64,000 nt of DNA from Sphingomonas_Q fennica_A (GCA_036946415.1 JAQIJD010000003.1:62001-126000); one strand, 5' to 3'. Positions 53,764 to 62,154 are shown, counted from the first letter of the stretch. Translations and numbers: made by a program. The notes: a model not told the origin generated them from the sequence alone.

Positions 53764-54571
53764 ATGATGCGCCCGCGCGGCGACCGGCGCGGCATCCCCC
53801 TGCGCGCGCTCGCCCCCCAATGCGGTCACGGCGCTCGCGCTGTGCTTCGGCCTTACCGGCGTCCGCTTCGCCATCGCCGCCGCCCAGCAGGGGGAGCCGG
53901 CGCTGTGGGGCATGGCGGTGGCGATGATCGTCGGCGCCGGCATCCTCGACGGGCTCGACGGCCGCATCGCCCGGCTGCTGAAGGGCGAAAGCCGCTTCGG
54001 CGCCGAGCTCGATTCGCTGTCGGACGTGATCGCCTTCGGCGTCTCGCCGGCGATCATCCTCTATCTGTGGGCGTTGCAGGCATTGCCGCAGTTCGGCTGG
54101 ATCGTCGCATTGAGCCATGCGGTCTGCTGCGCGCTGCGCCTCGCCCGCTTCAATTCCAACCTCGATGTCGGCGATCAGCCGCAGAAATCGGCGGGGTTCC
54201 TGACCGGGATTCCGGCGCCGGCCGGCGCCGGCCTGGCGCTGCTGCCGCTGATGCTGTGGTTGGTGTCGCAGGGCACCGGCCTGTCCGAGCCGTTCCGCGC
54301 CTTCTACATCGTCGGGCCGTGGACGATCCTCGTCGCGTTCCTGATGATCTCCGACATCGCGACCTACAGCTGGTCGTCGATCCGGCTGCGACCGGGCATG
54401 CGGCTGGGCGTCCTAGTCGCGGTGGCGCTGGTCGGCGCGTCGCTGGTCACGGCCCCCTGGGCCACGCTCAGCCTGATCGCGCTTCTCTATGTCGGCAGCG
54501 TGCCTTTCTCGGCGCGTGCCTATGCGCGGATCAGGCGGCGCGCCGCCGTTCCGCCACCGCCCGCGGCCTGA
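53764..54571 (+). CDS. pssA: CDP-diacylglycerol-serine O-phosphatidyltransferase, with an apparent +1 frameshift
   Basis: PssA makes phosphatidylserine for Psd. The frame from the ATG at 53764 reads RRGIPLRALAP and then breaks. After removing one C from the six-C run at 53813-53818 it continues as NAVTALALCFGLTGVRFAIA, through the CDP-alcohol phosphotransferase motif DGLDGRIARLLKGESRFGAELDSLSDVIAFG, to the stop at 54571 (about 268 residues if corrected). Six to eight hydrophobic spans are present. Gene and partner psd are normally essential or near-essential, so a sequencing insertion is likelier than decay. The 3' end overlaps an opposite-strand gene by 41 bases. Confidence 0.88.
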
Positions 54572-54752
54572 TCGCCAGCGATCGCACCCGCCGCGCCCGC
54601 GCCACCAACCGCGCGCGCGGCGCCGTGGGGGCGGCGCTGCCGAACAGCGCCTGCGCGATCTCCGCACGATGCTCCGCCAGGCCGCGCACCATCACCGACA
54701 GCGCCAGCGCCATCGCACATCCGTAGATCATGACCGCGATCATATGTGTCAT
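54531..54752 (-). CDS. 73-residue single-span membrane protein downstream of a possible LexA box
   Basis: The product begins MTHMIAVMIYGCAMALALSV and continues MVRGLAEHRAEIAQALFG, then an Arg-rich tail of about 35 residues (ARLVARARRVRSLAIRPR and on). One N-terminal helix (about residues 4-24) is followed by a basic cytoplasmic part. A GGGAGG ribosome site is 8 bases before the ATG. A GTTC-N7-GTTC sequence lies 73-87 bases upstream and a TTGACA partly flanks it. The 3' end lies antisense to the last 41 bases of pssA. No family recognised; a damage-induced membrane protein is one possibility, by analogy with Caulobacter SidA. Confidence 0.6.
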   Translation of the reverse strand: MTHMIAVMIYGCAMALALSVMVRGLAEHRAEIAQALFGSAAPTAPRARLVARARRVRSLAIRPRAVAERRRAA

Positions 54753-54983
54753 CTCCGTGCCTCCCGCCTGACGGGCTGGCCAAACTGTCAAAAACAACAG
54801 TCCCATCCGTCGCTTGTTCCGCATGTTCACCATATGTTCCGGTCTGTCAACCCTTGTCTTTCCGGATGGGGGGCGGTAAGGGCGCGGCCATTCCACATGC
54901 GGGGCGCCATAACCGGTGCCGCGGCCTTCCTCGGAAGGCCCGGTCACTGCCCCGCAGAGGTCAACCGGGAAGGAGAAAATCCT
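54753..54983. other. divergent intergenic region upstream of rpsB
   Basis: 231 bases between the small membrane protein and rpsB. It is the least GC-rich stretch in the window around 54780-54860 and holds the candidate LexA box. For rpsB, TTGTCT at 54854-54859 spaced 17 bases from TAAGGG is a weak promoter candidate. An AAGGAGAAAATCCT ribosome region precedes the rpsB ATG. The rest may be rpsB leader; no known r-protein S2 regulatory motif was recognised. Confidence 0.45.
54825..54839 (-). promoter_or_regulatory. candidate LexA (SOS) box GTTC-N7-GTTC
   Basis: The plus strand reads GTTCACCATATGTTC, an exact match to the direct-repeat GTTC-N7-GTTC form known for alphaproteobacterial LexA. A further GTTC lies 5 bases before it (54816-54819). 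On the minus strand TTGACA (54850-54845) stands 5 bases before the box, so the box lies where the -35/-10 spacer of a leftward promoter would be; the -10 is weak. An 8-base pattern occurs by chance about once per 65 kb per strand, so location gives most of the weight. It could also affect rpsB on the other side. Confidence 0.5.
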
Positions 54984-55736
54984 ATGGCGGCTCCCACCGT
55001 CTCCATGCAGGCGCTGCTCGAATCGGGCGCGCACTTCGGCCACCAGACGCACCGCTGGAACCCGAAGATGAAGCCCTACATCTTCGGCGATCGCAACGGC
55101 GTCCACATCATCGACCTGTCGCAGACGGTGCCGCTGTTCGCCCGCGCGCTCGATTTCATCAGCCAGACGGTCGCCAGCGGCGGCAAGGTGCTGTTCGTCG
55201 GCACCAAGCGCCAGGCGCAGGAGCCGATCGCCGAGGCGGCGCGCATGTCGGGCCAGCATTACGTCAACCACCGCTGGCTGGGCGGCATGCTCACCAACTG
55301 GAAGACGATCTCCGGCTCGATCAAGCGCTACAAGTCGCTGGAAGAGCAGCTCGCCGGGGATACGCACGGCCTGACCAAGAAGGAAGTCCTCCAGCTCACG
55401 CGTGAGCGCGACAAGTTCGAGCTGTCGCTGGGCGGCATCCGCGACATGGGCGGCATCCCGGACGTGATGTTCGTGATCGACGCCAACAAGGAGGAACTGG
55501 CGATCAAGGAGGCCAATACGCTCGGCATCCCGGTCGTCGCGATCCTCGATTCGAACGTGTCGCCGGACGGCATCGCCTTCCCGGTGCCCGCCAACGACGA
55601 CGCCAGCCGCGCCATCCGCCTCTATTGCGAGGCCGTGGCCGAGGCCGCGACGCGCGGCAGCCAGGGCGGCCGCGCCGCCCGCGGCGAGGATCTGGGCGCC
55701 ATGGCCGAGCCGGTCGCCGAAGAGGCGCTGGCGTAA
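54984..55736 (+). CDS. rpsB: 30S ribosomal protein S2
   Basis: Ribosomal protein S2 binds the 30S subunit late in assembly. The 250-residue product shows SMQALLESGAHFGHQTHRWNPKMKPYIFG, HIIDLSQTVPLFARAL, GGKVLFVGTKRQAQEPI, HRWLGGMLTNWKTI, GGIRDMGGIPDVMFVID and AILDSNVSPDGIAFPVPANDDASRAIRLYC. A short C-terminal acidic tail follows. A strong AAGGAG site precedes the ATG. It is followed by tsf across two hairpins. Confidence 0.98.
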   Translation: MAAPTVSMQALLESGAHFGHQTHRWNPKMKPYIFGDRNGVHIIDLSQTVPLFARALDFISQTVASGGKVLFVGTKRQAQEPIAEAARMSGQHYVNHRWLGGMLTNWKTISGSIKRYKSLEEQLAGDTHGLTKKEVLQLTRERDKFELSLGGIRDMGGIPDVMFVIDANKEELAIKEANTLGIPVVAILDSNVSPDGIAFPVPANDDASRAIRLYCEAVAEAATRGSQGGRAARGEDLGAMAEPVAEEALA

Positions 55737-55746
55737 CATCCCGGTC

Positions 55747-55773
55747 GCACGCCCGGCGTAGCGCCGGGCGTGC
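55747..55773 (+). other. stem-loop 1 in the rpsB-tsf gap
   Basis: GCACGCCCGGCG (55747-55758) pairs perfectly with CGCCGGGCGTGC (55762-55773) across a 3-base loop. No T-tract follows; it may protect the rpsB message end. Confidence 0.6.
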
Positions 55774-55783
55774 GGACCATCCG

Positions 55784-55810
55784 CCGCGGGGGTCGCCCCC
55801 CGCGGTTTTT
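55784..55810 (+). terminator. intrinsic terminator-like hairpin between rpsB and tsf
   Basis: CCGCGGGGG (55784-55792) pairs with CCCCCGCGG (55797-55805) and is followed by TTTTT. It ends 20 bases before the tsf ATG, so it probably acts as a partial terminator that lowers tsf transcription relative to rpsB, a known arrangement in E. coli rpsB-tsf. Confidence 0.8.
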
Positions 55811-55830
55811 GTATCGAAAGGATCGAGGAC

Positions 55831-56754
55831 ATGGCGGAGATCACCGCTGCGGCCGTGAAGGACCTGCGCGAGCGCTCGGGCGCCGGCATGATGGATTGCA
55901 AGAAGGCGCTGACCGAGACGGGCGGCGACATGGAGGCCGCGGTCGACTGGCTGCGCGCCAAGGGCCTCGCCACCGCCGCCAAGAAGTCGGGCCGGGTCGC
56001 CGCCGAGGGTCTCGTCGGCGTCGCCGTCGCGGGCCTCAAGGGTGCTGCGGTCGAGGTCAATTCCGAGACCGACTTCGTCTCCAAGAACGAGCAGTTCCAG
56101 GATTTCGTCCGCACCGTCACCGGCCTCGCGCTGGACGGCGACGGCACGGTCGAGAGCCTGGCGGGCGCGACCTATCCGGGCGGCGGCACCGTCACCGAGA
56201 AGCTCACCGCCAACATCGCGACGATCGGCGAGAACCAGACGCTGCGCCGCGTGAAGACGGTGTCGGTGACGGACGGCGTCGTCGTCCCCTACGTCCACAA
56301 TGCGGCGGCCCCCGGCCTCGGCAAGATCGGCGTGCTCGTGGCGCTCGAGGGCGATGCCCCCAAGGCCGAGATGGAGACGCTGGGCAAGCAGCTGGCGATG
56401 CACATCGCCGCCGCCAGCCCGATGGCGCTGCACGAGGAAGGCCTCGACGAGGCGCTGGTCGAGCGCGAGCGCGCGATCGCTTCGGAGAAGGCGGCCGAGA
56501 GCGGCAAGCCCGCCAACATCATCGAGAAGATGATCGAGGGCGCGGTCGCCAAGTTCCGCAAGGAAGCGGCCCTCCTCAGCCAGATCTTCGTCATCGACAA
56601 CAAGACCAAGATCGCCGACGTGGTGGCTGCCGCCGCCAAGCAGGCGGGGGGCACGATCGTGCTGAAGGACTATGTTCGCTTCCAGCTCGGTGAAGGCATC
56701 GAGAAGGAAAAGAGCGACTTCGCCGCCGAAGTCGCCGCCGCCGCCGGCAACTGA
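55831..56754 (+). CDS. tsf: elongation factor Ts
   Basis: EF-Ts exchanges GDP for GTP on EF-Tu. The 307-residue product opens with the UBA-like EITAAAVKDLRERSGAGMMDCKKALTETGGDMEAAVDWLR, followed by the core TDFVSKNEQFQDFV with the conserved Thr-Asp-Phe-Val, and NPxF-like C-terminal modules. The ribosome site GAAAGGATCGAGGAC lies downstream of the intergenic terminator. Its own terminator follows the stop. Confidence 0.98.
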   Translation: MAEITAAAVKDLRERSGAGMMDCKKALTETGGDMEAAVDWLRAKGLATAAKKSGRVAAEGLVGVAVAGLKGAAVEVNSETDFVSKNEQFQDFVRTVTGLALDGDGTVESLAGATYPGGGTVTEKLTANIATIGENQTLRRVKTVSVTDGVVVPYVHNAAAPGLGKIGVLVALEGDAPKAEMETLGKQLAMHIAAASPMALHEEGLDEALVERERAIASEKAAESGKPANIIEKMIEGAVAKFRKEAALLSQIFVIDNKTKIADVVAAAAKQAGGTIVLKDYVRFQLGEGIEKEKSDFAAEVAAAAGN

Positions 56755-56770
56755 TCGGCCGACGATCGCG

Positions 56771-56805
56771 AAAGGCCGCGCCCTGCCAAGGGGCGCGGCC
56801 TTTTT
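56771..56805 (+). terminator. intrinsic terminator after tsf
   Basis: A 13-bp stem (AAAGGCCGCGCCC at 56771-56783 with GGGCGCGGCCTTT at 56791-56803), 7-base loop and five T residues ending at 56805. It begins 17 bases past the tsf stop. Confidence 0.9.
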
Positions 56806-56818
56806 GTTGTCCGCAGCT

Positions 56819-56941
56819 TCCTCCCCCGTGGGGGAGGATACGAAGACTTGGCGGCCCCGCCGCCTAGTTGGAGTTGGTGAGGGCCTCCGTTCCATCGGCG
56901 TAGCGCCCCCTCACCCAACCCTCTCCCCAGCGGGGAGAGGG
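56819..56941. repeat. intergenic palindromic repeat of the CCTCACCC / CCTCTCCCC type
   Basis: Two strong hairpins (TCCTCCCCC/GGGGGAGGA at 56819-56838 and CCCTCTCCCC/GGGGAGAGGG at 56919-56941) bracket a conserved-looking interior (GCGGCCCCGCCGCC; CCCCTCACCCAACC). Sequences of this kind are dispersed between genes in many high-GC Proteobacteria. Only one copy was seen in this window, so the repeat nature rests on its general form. The stretch 56806-57028 holds no gene. Confidence 0.6.
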
Positions 56942-57028
56942 CTTCCGGCCGCTAAAGGGCTTCCCTGCGCCCGGCAGGCGGCCTAAGGATCGCCGATCCC
57001 CGCTATCTCACAGGAACCGCGCCGCTCC

Positions 57029-57770
57029 ATGCCCACGCCCCGCTTCAAGAGGATCCTGCTGAAGCTGTCCGGCGAGGTGCTGATGGGGGAGGGGGGTCTC
57101 GCGATCGACCCCCGCCGTCACCGCGCGCGTCGCGGAGGAGATCGGCCACGCCAAGGCGATGGGGTTCGAACTGTGCATCGTCGTCGGCGGCGGCAACATC
57201 TTCCGCGGGCTGGCGGGCGCTGCCAAGGGCTTCGATCGCGCCAACGCCGATTATATGGGGATGCTGGCGACGGTCATGAACGCGCTCGCCGTCCAGAATG
57301 CGCTGGAAAAGGCCGGCATCGATACGCGCGTCCAGTCCGCCATTCCGATGCCCGCGATCTGCGAACCGTTCATCCGCCGGCGCGCCGAACGGCATCTCGA
57401 AAAGGGCCGGGTGGTGATCTTCGCCGCCGGCGTCGGCAGCCCCTATTTCACAACCGACAGCGGCGCCGCGTTGCGCGCGGCCGAGCTGAAATGCGATGCG
57501 CTGTTCAAGGGCACGTCGGTCGACGGCGTCTACGATGCGGACCCCAAGAAGGTATCCGGCGCCAAGCGCTACGAGACGATCGATTACGACACGGTCCTCT
57601 CCGACAATCTGAAGATCATGGATGCCAGCGCCGTGGCGCTCTGCCGCGACAACGACATCCCGATCGTCGTCTTCAACATCAGGGAGCGCGGCAACCTCGC
57701 GCGCGTGCTCGCCGGGGAGGCGACCGCGACGGTGGTGCAGGCCCGCGCCCGCAATACGGAAGGAGCCTGA
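57029..57770 (+). CDS. pyrH: uridylate kinase PyrH, with an apparent +1 frameshift
   Basis: UMP kinase of the amino-acid kinase fold. The frame from the ATG at 57029 reads FKRILLKLSGEVLMGEGGLAID and breaks; dropping one C from the five-C run at 57109-57113 restores PAVTARVAEEIGHAKAMGFEL joined to CIVVGGGNIFRGLAGAAKGF, ADYMGMLATVMNALAVQ, PFIRRRAERHLEKGRVVIFAAGVGSPYFTTD, and DGVYDADPKK. Corrected length is about 246 residues, normal for PyrH. The gene is essential, so a sequencing insertion is the best explanation. It leads the pyrH-frr-uppS-cdsA-dxr-rseP run. Confidence 0.9.
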
Positions 57771-57774
57771 ACCC

Positions 57775-58332
57775 ATGGCCGCTTACGACAAGGCCGATCT
57801 CGAACGCCGCATGGCCGGCGCGGTCGAGGCGCTGAAGCACGATCTGCAGGGCCTGCGCACCGGCCGCGCGTCCGTCACGCTGCTCGATCCGGTGTCGGTC
57901 ACGGTCTATGGCGCGCAGATGCCGATCGTCCAGGTCGCCACCGTCTCCGCGCCCGAGCCGCGGCTGCTCGCGGTGCAGGTGTGGGACAAGGCCAATGTCG
58001 GCCCGGTCGACAAGGCGATCCGCTCGGCCGGCCTCGGCCTCAACCCGATCGTCGACGGCCAGACGCTGCGCCTGCCGATCCCGGACCTGACCGAGGAGCG
58101 CCGCAAGGAGCTTGCCAAGCTCGCCGGCCAATATTCGGAGAAGGCCAAGGTTGCGGTCCGCAACGTCCGCCGCGACGGGATGGATGCGCTCAAGACCGAC
58201 GAGAAGAAGGGCGCGATCAGCGAGGACGAGCGCAAGCGCCACGAGACCGAGGTCCAGAAGCTGACCGACGCGACCGTCGCCGATCTGGATGCCGCCGCGG
58301 CGGCTAAGGAAAAGGAAATCCTGGGCAAGTGA
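57775..58332 (+). CDS. frr: ribosome recycling factor Frr
   Basis: Frr with EF-G splits post-termination ribosomes. The 185-residue product has RMAGAVEALKHDLQGLRTGRAS, PIVQVATVSAPEPRLLAVQVWD, KAIRSAGLGLNPIVDGQTLRLPIPDLTEERRKELAKL and RNVRRDGMDALK, with a long C-terminal helix. It begins 4 bases after pyrH and its stop overlaps the GTG start of uppS. Confidence 0.98.
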   Translation: MAAYDKADLERRMAGAVEALKHDLQGLRTGRASVTLLDPVSVTVYGAQMPIVQVATVSAPEPRLLAVQVWDKANVGPVDKAIRSAGLGLNPIVDGQTLRLPIPDLTEERRKELAKLAGQYSEKAKVAVRNVRRDGMDALKTDEKKGAISEDERKRHETEVQKLTDATVADLDAAAAAKEKEILGK

Positions 58333-59079
58333 TCCCGGCGGCCGCCAGCCCGGCACCCGTTGCGCTGCCGGCCGGCGGCGGGGCGGTGCCGCGCCATGTG
58401 GCGATCATCATGGACGGCAACGGCCGCTGGCCAAGGCCCGCCACCTGCCGCGCATCGCCGGCCACCGCCGCGGGGCCGAGGCGCTGCGCCAGGTGCTTGC
58501 GCGCCGCCGCCGAGACGGGGCATCGGCGTCCTCACCGTCTATGCCTTCTCGTCCGAGAACTGGCGCCGGCCCGAGGACGAGATCAGCGATCTGATGGGCC
58601 TGCTCCGCCTCTATCTCTCGCGCGAGCTGGAGGAGGTGGCGTCGAACGGCATCCGCCTGCGCGTGATCGGGGACTGGCGGCGGCTGGCGCCCGACATCGT
58701 CGCGATGATCGACGGGGCGATCGCGCGCACCGCCGGCAACGGCGGCCTCGAATTCGTCCTCGCCCTCAATTACGGCGCGCAGGACGAGATCGCCCGCGCC
58801 GCCCGCGCGCTCGCCGCCGATGCCGCGGCGGGGCGGATCGACCCGCAGGCGATCGACGCTGCCGCGATCGAGGCGCGGCTCGATACCGCCGGCCTGCCGC
58901 CGCCCGATCTCGTCATCCGCACCTCGGGCGAACAGCGCCTCTCCAACTTCCTGCTGTGGCAGGCGGCCTATGCCGAGCTGGTCTTCACCGACCGGTTGTG
59001 GCCCGATTTCGACGGCGCGGCGCTGGCCGAGGCGGTCGCCCGCTATGCCGCGCGCGAACGCCGCTACGGCGGCCTCTGA
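58329..59079 (+). CDS. uppS: undecaprenyl diphosphate synthase, with several apparent frameshifts
   Basis: UppS elongates farnesyl diphosphate to the C55 lipid carrier for cell-wall synthesis. From the GTG at 58329 the frame gives RHVAIIMDGNGRW, with the catalytic Asp. It then needs one added G at 58429-58431 to read AKARHLPRIAGHRRGAEALRQ, and corrections near 58500-58512 and in the GGGG at 58517-58520 to reach GIGVLTVYAFSSENWRRPEDE and the remainder (LALNYGAQDEIARAARAL; LVIRTSGEQRLSNFLLWQ) to the stop at 59079. Three small indels in 100 bases of an essential gene point to consensus error. The GTG start overlaps frr's stop. Confidence 0.85.
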
Positions 59080-59080
59080 C

Positions 59081-59866
59081 ATGACCGGCGCGACGGCGGC
59101 GGCACGCGGACGCGACCTGCGCGTGCGGGCAGTATCGGGCGGGGTGATGATCGCTGTCGCACTGGCGGCGCTGGCGCTGGGCGGTGTCGCCTTCTGGCTG
59201 CTGGCGGCGACGGCGGGGCTGCTGATGGTCGCCGAATGGGGGGGGCTCGCCCACGCGCCGCTCAAGCGCATCAGCCTGTCGCTGCTGTTCTTCGCAGCGG
59301 CGATGCTGATCGCCTCGCCCTTCCTCGCCGGGCCGAACCGCGATGCGGTGGCGATGCTGCTGACGGCGGCGCTGGCCGTCGCCCTGTCGGCAGGGGGCCG
59401 GCAGGCGGCGGGGCTGCTCTACGCCGGTCTGCCGGTGATCGGCCTCATCTTCCTGCGCGACCGGCCGGACGGGATCGCCATCACGCTCTGGACGCTGGCG
59501 ATCGTCTGGGCGACCGACATCGGCGCCTATTTCTGCGGCCGCCGCTTCGGCGGCCCGCGCCTCGCGCCCGGCATCAGCCCGGCCAAGACCTGGTCGGGGC
59601 TGATCGGCGGCGTCGCGAGTGCGGCCGTGCTGGGGGCGGTGGTGGCCGCCGCCACCGGCCTGCCGCCGATGCTGCTCTGGCTGGCGGCGCCGCTGGCGGT
59701 GTTGGCGCAGATGGGCGATCTGTTCGAGAGTTTTCTCAAGCGCCGGGCGAGCGTGAAGGATTCGGGCCGGCTGCTGCCCGGCCACGGCGGCGCGCTCGAT
59801 CGGCTGGATGGGGTGGTGCCGGTGGCGATGCTCGTCTCGCTGCTGGCGGCGGCGGAATTGCTGTAG
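59081..59866 (+). CDS. cdsA: phosphatidate cytidylyltransferase CdsA
   Basis: Makes CDP-diacylglycerol from phosphatidate and CTP, the precursor used by PssA. The 261-residue protein has about eight membrane spans and the family signature in ISPAKTWSGLIGGVASA plus VLAQMGDLFESFLKRRASVKDSGRLLPGHGGALDRLDG, with 'KDSG.LLPGHGG.LDR.DG' diagnostic. The ATG immediately follows uppS. Confidence 0.96.
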   Translation: MTGATAAARGRDLRVRAVSGGVMIAVALAALALGGVAFWLLAATAGLLMVAEWGGLAHAPLKRISLSLLFFAAAMLIASPFLAGPNRDAVAMLLTAALAVALSAGGRQAAGLLYAGLPVIGLIFLRDRPDGIAITLWTLAIVWATDIGAYFCGRRFGGPRLAPGISPAKTWSGLIGGVASAAVLGAVVAAATGLPPMLLWLAAPLAVLAQMGDLFESFLKRRASVKDSGRLLPGHGGALDRLDGVVPVAMLVSLLAAAELL

Positions 59867-59869
59867 GCG

Positions 59870-61024
59870 ATGCGGACCGTCTCCATCCTCGGCGCCACCG
59901 GATCTATCGGCACCTCGACGCTCGATCTGATCGAGCGCGCGCCCGATCGCTTCCGCGTCGTCGCCCTCACCGCGCATCGTGATGTCGCAGGCCTCGCCGC
60001 CGCGGCGCGCCGCACCCGCGCCGCCTTCGCCGCGGTCGCCGATCCAGCCCTGCTCGGCGAGTTGCGTGCGGCGCTCGCCGGCACCGATACCGAGGTCGCC
60101 GCCGGACCGGAGGCGATCGTCGCCGCCGCCGCGCGCGACGCGGACTGGACGATGGCGGCGATCGTCGGCACCGCCGGCCTGCCGCCCGTGCTGGCGGCGC
60201 TGGAGCGGGGGCGGACCGTCGCGCTCGCCAACAAGGAATCGCTGGTCTCGGCGGGCGCGCTGATGACGGCGGCGGCGGCGCGCGCCGGGGCCACGCTGCT
60301 GCCGGTCGATTCGGAACATAACGCCGTCTTCCAATGCTATCCGCACGACGATCCGGCGCGCGTCCGCCGCATCATCCTGACGGCGAGCGGCGGGCCGTTC
60401 CGGGGACGGACGCGCGCCGAGATGGCCGCCGTCACCCCGGCGGAGGCGGTGCGCCACCCCAATTGGTCGATGGGCGCCAAGATCTCGGTCGACAGCGCAA
60501 CGCTGATGAACAAGGGGCTGGAGCTGATCGAGGCGCACCACCTGTTCCCGATCGGTGCGGACAGGCTGGACGTGCTGGTCCACCCCCAGTCCGTGATCCA
60601 TTCGATGGTTGAATATCTCGACGGATCGGTGCTGGCCCAGCTTGGCACGCCCGACATGCGCACCCCGATCGCGCACACGCTCGCCTGGCCGGAACGGATG
60701 GGCACGCCGTGCCCGCCCCTCGATCTGGCGCGCGTCGGCCGGCTCGATTTCGAGGCGCCCGATCGTGCCGCCTTTCCCGCGCTCGACCTCGCCTTCGCAG
60801 CCCTTGCGGCAGGCGGCGCGCGGCCGGCGGTGCTCAATGCCGCCAACGAGGTGGCGGTGGCCGCCTTCCTCGGCCGGCGCATCGGCTTCCTCGCCATCGC
60901 CGATACGGTGGCGGAGGTGATGGCCAGCTACGATCCGCCCGCGCCCGAAGCGCTGGACGACGTTTTCGCGATCGACGCCGCGGCGCGCGCCGCGGCCGAA
61001 CAGGCGCTCAGGAGGGCGGCATGA
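59870..61024 (+). CDS. dxr: 1-deoxy-D-xylulose-5-phosphate reductoisomerase Dxr
   Basis: Second enzyme of the MEP isoprenoid pathway, converting DXP to MEP with NADPH. The 384-residue protein has the Rossmann motif VSILGATGSIGTSTLDLIE, ALANKESLVSAGALM, LLPVDSEHNAVFQC, LTASGGPFRG, HPNWSMGAKISVDSATLMNKGLE, LVHPQSVIHSMVEYLDGSVLAQLG and NAANEVAVAAFL. It starts 3 bases after cdsA and its stop overlaps rseP (ATGA). Confidence 0.98.
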   Translation: MRTVSILGATGSIGTSTLDLIERAPDRFRVVALTAHRDVAGLAAAARRTRAAFAAVADPALLGELRAALAGTDTEVAAGPEAIVAAAARDADWTMAAIVGTAGLPPVLAALERGRTVALANKESLVSAGALMTAAAARAGATLLPVDSEHNAVFQCYPHDDPARVRRIILTASGGPFRGRTRAEMAAVTPAEAVRHPNWSMGAKISVDSATLMNKGLELIEAHHLFPIGADRLDVLVHPQSVIHSMVEYLDGSVLAQLGTPDMRTPIAHTLAWPERMGTPCPPLDLARVGRLDFEAPDRAAFPALDLAFAALAAGGARPAVLNAANEVAVAAFLGRRIGFLAIADTVAEVMASYDPPAPEALDDVFAIDAAARAAAEQALRRAA

Positions 61025-62154
61025 GCGAGGGACCGGGTATCCTGCTGACGGTGGCGAGCTTCCTGCTCGTCATCGGCCCGCTCGTCTTCCTGCACGAGCT
61101 TGGCCATTATCTGGCGGGCCGCGCCTTCGGCATCCATGCCGAGGCCTTCTCGATCGGCTTCGGCCGCGAGATCGCGGGCTGGACGGACAGGGCCGGCACG
61201 CGCTGGAAGGTCGCGCTGCTGCCGCTGGGCGGCTACGTGAAGTTCGCCGGCGACATGAACGCCGCCGGCCGCAGCGATCCGGCCTGGCAGGCGCTGCCCG
61301 CCGCCGAACGGGCGCGCACCTTCCAGGCCAAGCCGCTGTGGCAGCGGGCAATCGTCGTCGCGGCGGGGCCGTTCGCCAATTTCGTCGTGGCGATCCTGAT
61401 CGTCGCCGGCTTCCTCGCGACCTACGGCGAGATGAAGACCCCGCCGGTGGTGGCCGGGCTGGTCGAGGGATCGTCCGCCGCCGCCGCGGGCCTCCGCCCC
61501 GGCGACCGCATCACCGCGCTGGGCGGGCGCGGGGTCGAGACGTTCGGCGATCTGGTCGAGCTCGTCCGCATCCATCCGGGCGAACCGCTCGACCTCGCGT
61601 TCGAGCGGGGTGGCCAGCCGCTCACCACCGTCATCACGCCGGCGGCGATCCAGGAGCGCGACCGGTTCGGCAACCATTTCCGCATCGGCGCGATCGGCGT
61701 CCGTTCCGGCCCGCAGACCTTCGCCACGGTCGGCCCGCTGGAGGTGCTGCCGCGCGCCGTGATCCATACCGCCAGCATGCTGCGGACGATGGTCGACACG
61801 CTCGGCCAGATCGTCACCGGCCGGCGTTCGCTGGACGAACTGGGCGGGCCGCTCAAGATCGCGCAAGTTTCCGGCCAGCAGGCGACGCTGGGGGCGGCGA
61901 ACCTGCTGTTCCTGGTGGCGATGGTTTCGATCAATCTCGGGTTCATCAATCTCCTGCCAATTCCCATGCTCGATGGCGGACACCTGCTCTTCTACGCGAT
62001 CGAGGCGGTGCGGCGGCGGCCGGTGCCCGTCGCCGCGCAGGAATGGGCGTTCCGTTCGGGCGTGGCGCTGCTGTTCGGCTTCATGCTGTTCGTGACGCTC
62101 AACGATCTGGCGTCGTTCGGCCTCTGGCAGCGGCTTGCCGGGTTGATCGGCTGA
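61021..62154 (+). CDS. rseP: site-2 zinc metalloprotease RseP
   Basis: Intramembrane protease that cleaves anti-sigma factors in envelope-stress signalling. The 377-residue protein has the first-helix zinc motif VFLHELGHYLAGRAFG, a PDZ domain (GLVEGSSAAAAGLRPGDRI), and the third-ligand motif NLLPIPMLDGGHLLFY. Only one PDZ domain is evident, as in many alphaproteobacteria (E. coli has two). It overlaps dxr by 4 bases and precedes bamA by about 100 bases. Confidence 0.95.
   Translation: MSEGPGILLTVASFLLVIGPLVFLHELGHYLAGRAFGIHAEAFSIGFGREIAGWTDRAGTRWKVALLPLGGYVKFAGDMNAAGRSDPAWQALPAAERARTFQAKPLWQRAIVVAAGPFANFVVAILIVAGFLATYGEMKTPPVVAGLVEGSSAAAAGLRPGDRITALGGRGVETFGDLVELVRIHPGEPLDLAFERGGQPLTTVITPAAIQERDRFGNHFRIGAIGVRSGPQTFATVGPLEVLPRAVIHTASMLRTMVDTLGQIVTGRRSLDELGGPLKIAQVSGQQATLGAANLLFLVAMVSINLGFINLLPIPMLDGGHLLFYAIEAVRRRPVPVAAQEWAFRSGVALLFGFMLFVTLNDLASFGLWQRLAGLIG

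Noticed and set aside
54840..54880. A confident sigma-70 promoter for rpsB at TTGTCT-N17-TAAGGG.
   Set aside because: Only about half the positions match consensus; kept as a weak candidate within the intergenic entry.
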